Shown piece by piece: positions 1 through 7,845 of a DNA stretch of 64,000 nucleotides. The first letter of the stretch is position 1, and the number at the start of each line of letters is the position of its first letter. A program made the position numbers and the translations under genes. Source of the DNA: Streptomyces sp. A 4/2 (GTDB lineage Bacteria; Actinomycetota; Actinomycetes; Streptomycetales; Streptomycetaceae); assembly GCF_940670765.1 (NCBI RefSeq), contig NZ_CALNVW010000025.1:62001-126000 (forward strand). Direction: 5' to 3'. A model generated the notes under the pieces. That model made no database searches. It was not told the origin of the DNA and saw nothing but the letters and a program-made list of their open reading frames with translations.

Positions 1-234
1 GCCGTAGCCACCGCCGTACGCCGGGAGGACCGGCGGGGGAGGCGGCCATCCGGCGCTCGCCGCCTGGGCCGGTACGGACTCGTCGGCGGTCACCGGTCCC
101 GGAAGCTGCGCGGTGGCTTCGGTGGCGGAAGCGGGCGTGCCCTCAGGAGCGGCAACCGGCACGGGAGGTGCGGACGGGGCGGGTGGTGCGGTCTCGGCCG
201 CCGTGCCCTCGGTGCCCTCGTTCTCGGTGCTCAC
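1..234 (-). CDS. N-terminal fragment of a Pro/Ala-rich protein, possibly an HtrA-type serine protease
   Basis: A GTG start at 234 follows a GAGGAG-type ribosome site about 8 bases upstream; 78 codons run off the left edge. The visible part starts MSTENEGTEG and is rich in Pro, Ala, Thr and Glu, ending in a PPPPPVLPAYGGGYG stretch. It shows no catalytic motif and no membrane segment. Such acidic, proline-rich cytoplasmic extensions precede the single membrane helix of trypsin-like/PDZ proteases in Streptomyces, and from memory such a gene sits next to the phosphodiesterase gene in S. coelicolor. The protease call is therefore inference from context; only the reading frame and its composition are seen. 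Confidence 0.7.
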   Translation of the reverse strand, partial: MSTENEGTEGTAAETAPPAPSAPPVPVAAPEGTPASATEATAQLPGPVTADESVPAQAASAGWPPPPPVLPAYGGGYG

Positions 235-455
235 AGCTCTTTCTCCTCGGTTCCACGTCGTCTCGGTCAGAGTCCCGCTGTGCAAGTGTTGCAAGTGTCT
301 GCGGACAGCTTTTCCCACAGCACGTCGGGGCACTGTAAACGGGAGCTGTGCATCTGCTCCCCCATCCTTTATTTCGGATGAAAAGGATGCACCTTCACAC
401 CGTCGCGTGCTCTTGTCTGCCTCCACCTACCCCGTCACGGTGGCACCATGACGCG

Positions 456-1262
456 GTGAACCACGTACGGCAGCACAGCATCCAGGTCGTCGCCCACCGG
501 GGAGCCTCCGAGGACGCCCCCGAGCACACCCTCGCCGCGTACACACGAGCCATCGAGGACGGGGCGGACGCCCTCGAATGCGATGTGCGGCTCACCGCCG
601 ACGGCCATCTCGTCTGTGTGCACGACCGCCGGGTCAACCGTACGTCCGACGGGCGCGGTGCGGTCTCCGCCCTGGAGCTGTCCGACCTGGCAGCCCTCGA
701 CTTCGGGTCCTGGCGGAGCTGGAAGGACTCCGAGGAATCCCCGGACTGGGACCGCGAGAGCACGTCCGTACTCACCCTGGAACGGCTGCTGGAGCTGGTC
801 CACGACTCCGGACGGCGGGTGGAACTGGCCATCGAGACCAAGCACCCCACCCGCTGGGCAGGTCAGGTGGAGGAGAAGCTCCTCGCGGCGCTGGCCCGCT
901 TCGGTCTGGACTCCCCGGCGCCCGGCGAGGCGTCGCCGGTACGGATCATGAGCTTCTCCGCGCGCTCGCTGCACCGGGTCGCCGCCGCCGCCCCCGCCGT
1001 CCCCACCGTCTACCTGCTGCAGTTCCTGTCCCCCCGGCTGCGCGACGGGCGACTGCCCGCCGGGGCCGGGATCGCGGGCCCGGGGATGCGGATCGTGCGC
1101 AATCACCCCGGTTACGTCGAGCGGCTGCACCGGGCAGGGCACCAGGTGCACGTGTGGACCGTGAACGAGCCCGAGGACGTCGAACTCTGCGCGGAACTGG
1201 GCGTCGACGCCATCATCACCAACCGGCCGAAACAGGTCTTGTCCCAGCTGGGCCGGTCCTAG
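456..1262 (+). CDS. Glycerophosphodiester phosphodiesterase family protein
   Basis: Hydrolyses glycerophosphodiesters to glycerol-3-phosphate and an alcohol. The start is placed at GTG 456 (MNHVRQHSIQVVAHRG), because the family fold begins at VVAHRGASEDAPEHT with the catalytic His-Arg and the EHT metal-binding segment; the open frame extends further upstream but that part is not family-like. The second catalytic region is DALECDVRLTADGHLVCVHD, with the acidic pair and second His. The C-terminus has the barrel-closing segments VHVWTVNEPEDV and GVDAIITNRP. There is no signal peptide, so a cytoplasmic enzyme. The 268-residue length is normal for the family. It stands alone between a divergent gene and an anti-sigma-like gene. 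Confidence 0.88.
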   Translation: MNHVRQHSIQVVAHRGASEDAPEHTLAAYTRAIEDGADALECDVRLTADGHLVCVHDRRVNRTSDGRGAVSALELSDLAALDFGSWRSWKDSEESPDWDRESTSVLTLERLLELVHDSGRRVELAIETKHPTRWAGQVEEKLLAALARFGLDSPAPGEASPVRIMSFSARSLHRVAAAAPAVPTVYLLQFLSPRLRDGRLPAGAGIAGPGMRIVRNHPGYVERLHRAGHQVHVWTVNEPEDVELCAELGVDAIITNRPKQVLSQLGRS

Positions 1263-1414
1263 TACTGGTCACTGCACTGGTTACAGGGAGTGCACCGGCG
1301 CGTTCGATGCGTATTCGATCGTTACGAGTGCATCACCGGGCCCCCTTTGGCCGGTTTCCGGTCCAGTCCACCGGGGCATCCACTCGTTGGCGTGGGGCAA
1401 AGGAGGTCTCGGGG

Positions 1415-1924
1415 GTGGCGTTGGTGGTGGCACAAGAAGTGCCCACGTCGTCGAGCATGGCCGTACCCCACGGCCCTGCGGGCGTGGGTGAGGCTAGGCA
1501 CCGGATGCGTGATCAGTTGCGCAGGACCGGAGTGTCCGACTCGGTGGTCGACGATGCCGTGCTGATCCTTTCCGAACTGCTCAGCAATGCCTGCCGGCAC
1601 GGCAGGCCGCTGGGACAGGCGGAGATCGGTGACGGGGATGTGCGCGCCGCCTGGTGCGTGGACAAGGCAGGCAGACTGACCGTGGAAGTGACGGATGGCG
1701 GGGGTCCGACCCGACCGATTCCGGCCACTCCGTCGGTCACTGCGAGAGGCGGTCGCGGGCTCAACATCATCAGCGCGCTGGCCCGGGAATGGGGCGTACG
1801 GGACAACGCGTCGGGGGAGGTGACGGTCTGGGTGCTCGTCACCGAGGGCCGCCGCGAGGACTTCGCCACGCACGGCGCGGGCCGCGGTCCCGACTTCGCG
1901 GACGTGTTCGACGACCTCGACTAG
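1415..1924 (+). CDS. Stand-alone HATPase_c domain protein (anti-sigma/RsbW-like kinase)
   Basis: A 169-residue protein consisting of one GHKL ATPase domain. A perfect AAAGGAGG at 1399-1406 lies 8 bases before GTG 1415, which fixes the start (MALVVAQEVPTSSS). The N-box is ILSELLSNACRHGR, the G1 box VTDGGGP, and the G2 region ARGGRGLNIIS. The acidic C-terminal tail (PDFADVFDDLD) is unlike RsbW. Streptomyces encodes dozens of such domains; most are thought to act as anti-sigma-factor kinases or partner-switching regulators, but the partner here is unknown. A second member of the family lies at 7846-8319 on the other strand. Confidence 0.85.
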   Translation: MALVVAQEVPTSSSMAVPHGPAGVGEARHRMRDQLRRTGVSDSVVDDAVLILSELLSNACRHGRPLGQAEIGDGDVRAAWCVDKAGRLTVEVTDGGGPTRPIPATPSVTARGGRGLNIISALAREWGVRDNASGEVTVWVLVTEGRREDFATHGAGRGPDFADVFDDLD

Positions 1925-2123
1925 TGCCGCGACCAGATCCGGGCCTGCTCCGGCGACGGACCGGCGGGGTGCACCCGCCGGTTCTCCGGAGGGGGCAGGG
2001 TCCGGTGTACCGGCGAGGCCCCGGGTCGGCGGACCACGCACCGTGTGGCCCCGCACGATCGGCCGGACATCCCATAGGCTCGCGCCAGACACAGGACCAG
2101 CGCAGTCGGGAGAGAGCCGCACC

Positions 2124-3095
2124 ATGGCGAAGAAGCGTCCTCAGACGAAGGCCCCTCAAGGGAACCGCGGGGCCAGCCCTGAGCACATCCCCGCGGTCGG
2201 GGCACGTGAGCCCTGCCCGTGCGGCTCCGGCCGCCGCTACAAGGCCTGCCACGGCCGGGCCGCGGCGCATGCCGTGACCGAACTGGTCCAGCGGCCGTTC
2301 GAAGGTCTGCCCGGCGAGGGCGACTGGGTCGCCCTGCGCGAGCTGGTGCCCGCCGCGACCGTCGAACTGACCCTGAAGGGCGGCCTCCCCGAGGGCGTGC
2401 CGTCCGTGACGCTGGCGACCGTGCTGCCGATGGCGTGGCCCGCGCTGCGCCGGGACGACGGTTCCGTCCTGCTCGGTCTGCAGAACGACACCCCTTCCGG
2501 CGACCTCAGCCGCGACCTGGCCGACACCCTTCAGCGTGCGCTGACCGTGGCGCCCGGTACCCCGGTCGCCTCCCAGCAGGCCGCTCCCGACGGTCCCCGG
2601 CTGCAGGATCTGCTGGACCCCGACGCCCCGTTCGAGCCGGTCGTGCACTCCGGGTTCGAGTTCTGGGTGCCGGATTCGGAGAACGCCGCCGCGGAGGTCA
2701 CCGCCTCGCTGGAGCGCGCGAACGAAGCGGCCATCCCGACCGTGAAGCTCACCTCGGCGGACTCGGCCTACTGGTGCGAGACGCCGGACAAGAACCATCT
2801 GCGCTGGGTCATGCCGTATCCCGAGGAGCGGCTCCTGGACGCCCTGGCCCGGCTGCACGCGGCAGGCACCTCCTCGCTCGGTGCCGGCACCCGGCTGGTC
2901 GGGTCCTTCCGGGCACACGGTCTCACCGTCCCGGTGTGGGACCTGCCGAGCGCGATGAGTGCCGAGGAGTGCGAGAAGCCCGCGGCGGAGTTCGCCGAGC
3001 GGCTGACCGCGGCGCTCGCCTCGGACGCCCCGCTGACCCCGGAGGAGCGCCGGGCGCGCGGCGGGCTCACCAACCGCCAGGTGACCCTCAGCTGA
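2124..3095 (+). CDS. DUF5926 family protein with N-terminal SEC-C zinc motif
   Basis: A 323-residue cytoplasmic protein. It opens with a basic stretch (MAKKRPQTK) and then a SEC-C motif, CPCGSGRRYKACHG at residues 31-44, whose C-x-C-x8-C-H pattern binds zinc; in SecA the same motif contacts SecB and ribosomes. The remainder matches what I recall as DUF5926, an actinobacterial family of unknown function. The start ATG 2124 is supported by a GGGAGAGAG stretch upstream. No neighbour suggests a pathway. The family assignment is from recollection; the zinc motif is seen directly. Confidence 0.82.
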   Translation: MAKKRPQTKAPQGNRGASPEHIPAVGAREPCPCGSGRRYKACHGRAAAHAVTELVQRPFEGLPGEGDWVALRELVPAATVELTLKGGLPEGVPSVTLATVLPMAWPALRRDDGSVLLGLQNDTPSGDLSRDLADTLQRALTVAPGTPVASQQAAPDGPRLQDLLDPDAPFEPVVHSGFEFWVPDSENAAAEVTASLERANEAAIPTVKLTSADSAYWCETPDKNHLRWVMPYPEERLLDALARLHAAGTSSLGAGTRLVGSFRAHGLTVPVWDLPSAMSAEECEKPAAEFAERLTAALASDAPLTPEERRARGGLTNRQVTLS

Positions 3096-3185
3096 GAGTG
3101 ACGACCCTGCGGGAACAGCAGGTGACTCCGGTCACAACTGCCCGTACCCGCAGGTGAGTCGCTGTCCGAATACGTGAGATCGAAT

Positions 3186-3265
3186 TTGCGAACCGCCGAT
3201 CTCTTGTTACCGTTCTATAAGCCCGGTCGTTGGTGCATCCCCCGTCGCCAACGGCCGGGCCTTTC
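3186..3265 (+). ncRNA. Candidate short intergenic RNA with its own promoter and terminator
   Basis: TTGCGA at 3186-3191 and TACCGT at 3208-3213 (16-base spacer) resemble a housekeeping promoter. A few bases downstream a hairpin, 3221-3233 paired with 3248-3260 (13 bp, one G-T pair), is followed by CTTTCC. The loop carries a run of five C. The element ends before the convergent PrimPol-like gene, and no gene follows it on this strand, so it is not a leader. C-rich loops recall the actinobacterial 6C RNA, but I see only one such loop, so family membership is speculative. It could also be just the terminator of the DUF5926 gene. Confidence 0.45.
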
Positions 3266-3340
3266 CATGTCCGGGCCCGCCAATGGCCCGCAGGGGGCGC
3301 GGAGTTGCTTCCCGTACGCCGGTTCACGCGCTGTCGCGCG

Positions 3341-3361
3341 GCGGCCGTATGCCACGGCCGC
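3341..3361 (-). terminator. Hairpin downstream of the PrimPol-like gene
   Basis: A perfect 8-bp inverted repeat (GCGGCCGT at 3341-3348 and ACGGCCGC at 3354-3361, 5-base loop) lies about 15 bases past the stop of the minus-strand gene. There is no T-tract, which is common for Streptomyces terminators. Confidence 0.45.
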
Positions 3362-3375
3362 GCACGCGACGACCG

Positions 3376-4140
3376 TCAATAGGCGAGTCTGCTACCGCCA
3401 CCCGGAGCGCCGGTGCTCGCCTCGACCAGCGCGTCCACCACCGCTCCGACATCCGGCAGCCACGGCGCGGCGGATCCCGGAATCGGCTCCGCCGTACGCG
3501 CCGGGGCCCGGCCGGTCAGGGTGCGTCCCAGGCCCCAGGACGAGAGTCGGGGAGGGAGTTGAGGGACGGGAGAAGGGGCCCGCTCCCACCACACCGGCCC
3601 CTTGCCGGTCTCCGACGGCGGCAGTACGAGATAGCCGCCCTCACCGTGGAAGCGCAGCGAACTGGGCACCCACTCCTTGGCGTGCAGCAGTGCGCCGAGC
3701 CGCTCCAGGGAGTACGGAGCCACCAGCAGCGACCAGCGCGTGGGCGTCGCCACGACCGGGCCGAGCCGCATGCCCAACTGGTCGAGGGCCACCAGGGCAC
3801 GTGCACCCGCGGCAGCCGGAAGGCTGAGCGCGCAGGGCGCACGCCCCCCCGTCGCAATTATCACCGGCGCATCGGGCCGGTTGGTCCACCACCAGCGCAC
3901 CATGCGCGCGTCGGTGGTGGCCGCCAGCAGGCCGGGGTCGAAGGGGTGTGCGCCGGGTACGACGCACTCGGGGTCGGGGCAGGCACAGCCGCGCTCCCGG
4001 CCGCCCGGGGCGGTGTGCCCCACGCCGGGAACCACGGGCCATTGCCAGCCGGTGGCACAGGTCAGCGCCGCATCGAGCTGTGCGTGCCTCCCACTGCGCC
4101 GGAACCGGAGCCCACGTCGCCTTCCGAGGATCTCGCGCAT
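3376..4140 (-). CDS. Bifunctional primase/polymerase N-terminal (PrimPol)-like protein, apparently lacking its acidic motif
   Basis: A 254-residue protein starting at ATG 4140 (MREILGRRRGLRF) after a GGAAAGGAA ribosome site. The fold landmarks of the Prim-Pol family are present in order: an N-terminal Trp/His/Cys-rich region (GCACPDPECVVPGAHP), TTDARMVRWWW with the helix before PDAPVIIATGG, and RFHGEGGYLVLPPS near the C-terminus, typical of the family's GGY...PPS end. The position that normally reads VLDVD (metal-binding acidic pair) reads CALSLPA here, so polymerase chemistry is doubtful. It carries no helicase domain. It may be a nucleic-acid or nucleotide sensor retained from an archaeo-eukaryotic primase. 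Upstream lies a long gap without genes. Confidence 0.75.
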   Translation of the reverse strand: MREILGRRRGLRFRRSGRHAQLDAALTCATGWQWPVVPGVGHTAPGGRERGCACPDPECVVPGAHPFDPGLLAATTDARMVRWWWTNRPDAPVIIATGGRAPCALSLPAAAGARALVALDQLGMRLGPVVATPTRWSLLVAPYSLERLGALLHAKEWVPSSLRFHGEGGYLVLPPSETGKGPVWWERAPSPVPQLPPRLSSWGLGRTLTGRAPARTAEPIPGSAAPWLPDVGAVVDALVEASTGAPGGGSRLAY

Positions 4141-4686
4141 GAGCGCTCGTTCCTTTCCGTTGAACGCCGAGGTCCACATCGCGCCACGCATGCGGCGCAT
4201 CACTGTGTGCACACGAACTCTGAGCCTGTGGTGTGGATTTCCAGCAGGGCGGAGCCTGGTCCGAGTTCATTGGTCGAGCTTGCCGAAGGGTGGCGCATGG
4301 CGCGTGCGTGGCGCGTACCTGTCCCGTGCTGTCCGTGCTGTGTCGCTATGCCACTGTGCGAACCCCGCCATTCGGGGATGGGGCGCGACCCTCGGCGGTA
4401 GAGACGCCCAGGTCTGCCGCCAGGTTCCGGGGCCGTACCAACTGCCCCTGGCCATCACCGATTACGTACCCACCGCATTCGATATGACGCGCTGCCGAAC
4501 GGCCTCAGTCGACATCAAATAACTGCACGGGGGGGTATTTTTCGGCCAAGTTGGCTGTCTACTGGAGAGAGCAGGGTTATCCCACGGACACCAGGAGCCC
4601 CAAGGGGACAATGCTGGACATCTCCTTACTTCTGCGTGTACATGTGGATCCATTGATAGCTACGCAGAATGACTTGGGGGTTTGCG
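4141..4686. other. Intergenic region between divergent genes
   Basis: A 546-base gap between the divergent PrimPol-like and SpoIIE-type genes. It is more AT-rich than its surroundings near 4440-4560 and 4620-4690. I see no convincing RNA gene. It should hold the promoters of both flanking genes. The reading frame of the phosphatase is open back to 4551 but is not protein-like there. Confidence 0.5.
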
Positions 4687-4731
4687 ATGCTATTGAGCGA
4701 AATGCACCAGTCAGAAAGCCGGCTGCCATGA
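4687..4731 (+). CDS. Putative 14-residue leader peptide overlapping the SpoIIE-type phosphatase start
   Basis: ATG 4687 is preceded by GGGGG at 4676-4680 (6-base spacing) and opens a 14-codon frame, MLLSEMHQSESRLP, whose TGA stop (4729-4731) overlaps the ATG at 4728 of the phosphatase frame (ATGA). Either the phosphatase is translationally coupled to this leader, or the leader is the true N-terminus of the phosphatase, separated from it by a one-base frameshift. The start carries a better ribosome site than any start in the main frame. Confidence 0.45.
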   Translation: MLLSEMHQSESRLP

Positions 4732-6155
4732 GCGCCTCCCACCTGCCGAAAGTGGCTGGAATCAACTCCCCAGTTCCGGCTCCCGCGCAGACTGCTGCAC
4801 CTCTTCCGGCCCCCGCACCGGATCCCGCGCCCGGCACAACTCCCGGCGCCCTGATCCAGGACCGGCTGGCCGGCTGGGTCTTCGACCTCACCACGTTGCA
4901 CGAGCTCACCGAACGACTGGCAGCCACCTCCGGCCTGGACGAAGCCCTCCGGGAATTCCTGCGGGCGGGCGCCGCACTGCTCGGGGCCCGCCGCGGTCTG
5001 GTCGTCCTGGAACCGGCCGAACCGAACGGCCCGATCGGCACGCACGGCCCCACGGTCACCGTAGGACTCGGCCTCTCCCACGCCGAGCTCGGCCACATCG
5101 AGACCCTTCCGCGCGGTGTCACCGCGTACGGGCGCATCCTGGACGCCACGGGCGCCGGCGCAGTCCCCGTCGGCGGCTTCGCCGACCCCGACCTCCGCCA
5201 CGACAAGACCCTCGACCCCCGCCTGCGCGACGTGGCGGCCCGCATCGGCTGCGCGGCGAGCTACGCACTCCCACTGGCGAGCGGACCGGCGGGAGTGCCG
5301 AGACCGGTGCTGGGCGCGGCCGTCTGGTTCTACGACGAACCCGCCGAGCCCGCAGGCCGCAGACGCCGCCTCGCCGGGCTCTACGCCCAGTACGCGAGCG
5401 AACACCTGGCCCGGCTGGTCGAGCTGGACCGGGCCCGCATCCGCGTGGCCACCCTCGCCGAGGAGTTGCTGCCCAGCAGGCTGCCCCGGGTGCCCGGCGT
5501 CCAGCTGGCCGCCTGCCACCGCACCGGACCGCGCGGTGGCGGCGACTGGTACGACGCGCTGCCGCTGCCCGAGGGCGCGCTCGGGCTGGCCGTCGGATCG
5601 GTCACCGGATCGGGGGCCGGGGCCACCGCCGCGATGGGGCGGCTGCGGGCCAGTCTGCGGGCGTACGCCGTGATGGAGGGCGAGGATCCCGTCGCCGTAC
5701 TCTCCGACCTCGAACTGCTGCTGCGGCTCACCGAACCCGCCCGCTCGGCCACCGTGCTCTTCGCCTACTGCGAACCCGCGCGGCGCACGATCCTGCTCGC
5801 CGGGGCCGGACACACCCCGCCGCTGATCGTCGGCGACCGGCGCACCGAGTTCGTGGAGACCTCGCTGTCCGCGCCGCTGGGGATGCTCGCCTGCTGGGAG
5901 GCGCCGAGTGCGGCGTTCTCACCGGCCCCGGGAGAAACGGTGCTGCTCTGCACGGACGGACTGCTGCGCCGTACCGGAGACCCCATGGACCGGGCGTTCG
6001 CCCGGCTCCACTCGGCAGCGGCGAGCGTGCCCAGGGCGCTGCTCGGCGATCCTGCCGAGATCGCCGGTCACGTCCTGCGGACGGTGCTGCCCGACGGCCT
6101 CGACCAGCGGGAGAGCCCCGAGGACGTGGTGATCCTGGCGGCCCGCTTCGACTGA
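4728..6155 (+). CDS. SpoIIE-type PP2C phosphatase with GAF-like sensor region
   Basis: A 475-residue cytoplasmic protein. Residues about 1-45 are Pro/Ala-rich, 50-240 form a GAF-like region (ERLAATSGLDEALREFL, typical of the domain start), and 260-475 form a SpoIIE/PP2C domain. PP2C signatures are GGGDWYDALPLP, TDGLLRR and ESPEDVVILAARFD. The position that is normally D-V-x-G-H-G reads SVTGSGAG, so one expected metal-binding Asp is missing and activity may be reduced or altered. Such enzymes usually dephosphorylate anti-anti-sigma factors and so work with HATPase anti-sigma proteins like those at 1415-1924 and 7846-8319. The start is ambiguous; see the leader entry. Confidence 0.8.
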   Translation: MSASHLPKVAGINSPVPAPAQTAAPLPAPAPDPAPGTTPGALIQDRLAGWVFDLTTLHELTERLAATSGLDEALREFLRAGAALLGARRGLVVLEPAEPNGPIGTHGPTVTVGLGLSHAELGHIETLPRGVTAYGRILDATGAGAVPVGGFADPDLRHDKTLDPRLRDVAARIGCAASYALPLASGPAGVPRPVLGAAVWFYDEPAEPAGRRRRLAGLYAQYASEHLARLVELDRARIRVATLAEELLPSRLPRVPGVQLAACHRTGPRGGGDWYDALPLPEGALGLAVGSVTGSGAGATAAMGRLRASLRAYAVMEGEDPVAVLSDLELLLRLTEPARSATVLFAYCEPARRTILLAGAGHTPPLIVGDRRTEFVETSLSAPLGMLACWEAPSAAFSPAPGETVLLCTDGLLRRTGDPMDRAFARLHSAAASVPRALLGDPAEIAGHVLRTVLPDGLDQRESPEDVVILAARFD

Positions 6156-6167
6156 GTCCGGCCGCCT

Positions 6168-6203
6168 CTCCGGTGCCGGCCGGCCCTCCGGTGCCGGCCG
6201 GCC
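6168..6203. repeat. Perfect 18-bp tandem duplication
   Basis: CTCCGGTGCCGGCCGGCC occurs twice head to tail at 6168-6185 and 6186-6203, just after the phosphatase stop codon. Each copy holds the self-complementary GGCCGGCC-type core, so alternative hairpins can form; a terminator role is possible. Confidence 0.7.
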
Positions 6204-6251
6204 CGAACCACGGGCGCCGTGCGGGGCGTTCGGGTAAGAGGCCTTTCGACC

Positions 6252-6293
6252 CTGGGCCCCCTTCCGTACGCCCGTACGATGGAGGGGGCCCAG
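6252..6293 (+). promoter_or_regulatory. Large hairpin in front of the Xaa-Pro aminopeptidase gene
   Basis: A 10-bp perfect arm, CTGGGCCCCC at 6252-6261 against GGGGGCCCAG at 6284-6293, encloses an inner CGTACG self-complementary segment. It ends 37 bases before the GTG start. It may terminate the upstream phosphatase transcript or act in the mRNA leader. Confidence 0.5.
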
Positions 6294-6330
6294 TGTCGTA
6301 ACGCCCCGTGGCGTAACAAGGAGACAGAAC

Positions 6331-7812
6331 GTGTCTGAGGAGCTCACCCCGGCGACCCCCGAGACCCCGGAGAACCCGGAGAACCCGGAAGCAGCGGAGC
6401 CCAAGCCCCGGAAGAACGGCCTGTACCCGGCCGTCACCGAAGAGCTCGCCGCGAACATGAAGTCCGGCTGGGCCGACACCGAGCTGCACGGTCTGGAGCC
6501 GATCGCCCAGGCCGACCGGACCTCCGCCCGCCGTGCCTCGCTCTCCGCGCGCTTCCCCGGCGAGCGTCTGGTGATCCCCGCGGGCAACCTGAAGACCCGC
6601 TCCAACGACACCGAGTACGCCTTCCGCGCCTCCACCGAGTACGCGTACCTGACCGGCGACCAGACCCAGGACGGCGTCCTGGTCCTGGAACCGGCGGAGG
6701 ACGGGCACACCGCGACGGTCTACCTGCTGCCCCGCTCGAACCGGGAGAACGGCGAGTTCTGGCTGGACGGCCAGGGCGAGCTGTGGGTCGGCCGCAGGCA
6801 CTCCCTCGCCGAGGCCGAGCAACTCCTCGGCATCCCCGCGAAGGACGTGCGCGAGCTGCCCACCGCGCTCACGAAGGCCACCGGGCCGGTCCGGAACGTA
6901 CGCGGCCACGACGCCGGCATCGAGAGCGCGCTGACCGACAAGGCCACCGCCGAGCGCGACGAGGAGCTGCGCGTGTACCTCTCCGAGGCGCGCGCGGTGA
7001 AGGACGCCTTCGAGATCGGCGAACTGCAGAAGGCCGTCGACGCGACGGTGCGCGGCTTCGAGGACGTCGTGAAGATCCTCGACAAGGCCGAGGCCACCTC
7101 CGAGCGGTACATCGAGGGCACCTTCTTCCTGCGCGCCCGCGTCGAGGGCAACGACATCGGCTACGGCTCGATCTGCGCCGCGGGCCCGCACGCCACCACC
7201 CTGCACTGGGTGCGCAACGACGGCGACGTCCGCCGCGGTGAGCTGCTGCTGCTCGACGCCGGTGTCGAGACCCACACCCTGTACACCGCCGATGTGACCC
7301 GGACGCTTCCCGTCGACGGGCGCTTCAACGAGCTGCAGCGCAAGATCTACGACGCGGTGTACGAAGCGCAGGAGGCCGGTATCGCCGCCGTCAAGCCCGG
7401 CGCCGCCTACCGCGACTTCCACGACGCGTCGCAGCGCGTGCTCGCCGAGAAGCTCATCGAGTGGGGCCTGCTCGAAGGCCCGGTGGAGCGCGTGCTGGAA
7501 CTGGGCCTCCAGCGCCGCTGGACCCTGCACGGCACCGGCCACATGCTCGGCCTCGACGTCCACGACTGCGCCGCCGCGCGCACCGAGGCGTACGTCAACG
7601 GCACCCTGGAGCCGGGTATGTGCCTGACCGTCGAGCCCGGTCTGTACTTCCAGTCCGACGACCTCACCGTGCCCGAGGAGTACCGCGGTACCGGCGTCCG
7701 CATCGAGGACGACATCCTCGTCACCGAGGACGGCAACCGGAACCTGTCCGCGGGCCTGCCGCGCCGGTCCGACGAGGTCGAGGCCTGGATGGCCGCGGTC
7801 AAGCAGGGCTGA
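6331..7812 (+). CDS. pepP: Xaa-Pro aminopeptidase (M24B, aminopeptidase P)
   Basis: A 493-residue cytoplasmic metallopeptidase that releases the N-terminal residue preceding proline. GTG 6331 follows AAGGAGAC. The first 40 residues are a low-complexity ETPENPENPE extension; the creatinase N-terminal domain lies at about 50-190 and the pita-bread catalytic domain at 230-490. All five metal ligands are visible: Asp in LLLDAGVETHT, Asp in YTADVTRTLP, His in LHGTGHMLGLDVHD, Glu in LTVEPGLYF and Glu in GVRIEDDILVTEDG. Full length for the family. Monocistronic, preceded by the hairpin at 6252-6293. Confidence 0.93.
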   Translation: MSEELTPATPETPENPENPEAAEPKPRKNGLYPAVTEELAANMKSGWADTELHGLEPIAQADRTSARRASLSARFPGERLVIPAGNLKTRSNDTEYAFRASTEYAYLTGDQTQDGVLVLEPAEDGHTATVYLLPRSNRENGEFWLDGQGELWVGRRHSLAEAEQLLGIPAKDVRELPTALTKATGPVRNVRGHDAGIESALTDKATAERDEELRVYLSEARAVKDAFEIGELQKAVDATVRGFEDVVKILDKAEATSERYIEGTFFLRARVEGNDIGYGSICAAGPHATTLHWVRNDGDVRRGELLLLDAGVETHTLYTADVTRTLPVDGRFNELQRKIYDAVYEAQEAGIAAVKPGAAYRDFHDASQRVLAEKLIEWGLLEGPVERVLELGLQRRWTLHGTGHMLGLDVHDCAAARTEAYVNGTLEPGMCLTVEPGLYFQSDDLTVPEEYRGTGVRIEDDILVTEDGNRNLSAGLPRRSDEVEAWMAAVKQG

Positions 7813-7845
7813 CCAGGTCCGCCGGATCCCCGGGGACGCGCTCGC

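Noticed and set aside
113-451. 112-codon open frame on the plus strand at the left edge
   Set aside because: It runs antisense to the Pro/Ala-rich gene start and into the next leader; its composition follows the GC bias of the opposite frame and no ribosome site precedes it.
1322-2125. Long minus-strand open frame over the anti-sigma-like gene
   Set aside because: Antisense shadow caused by high GC at the third codon position; no family pattern and no plausible start.
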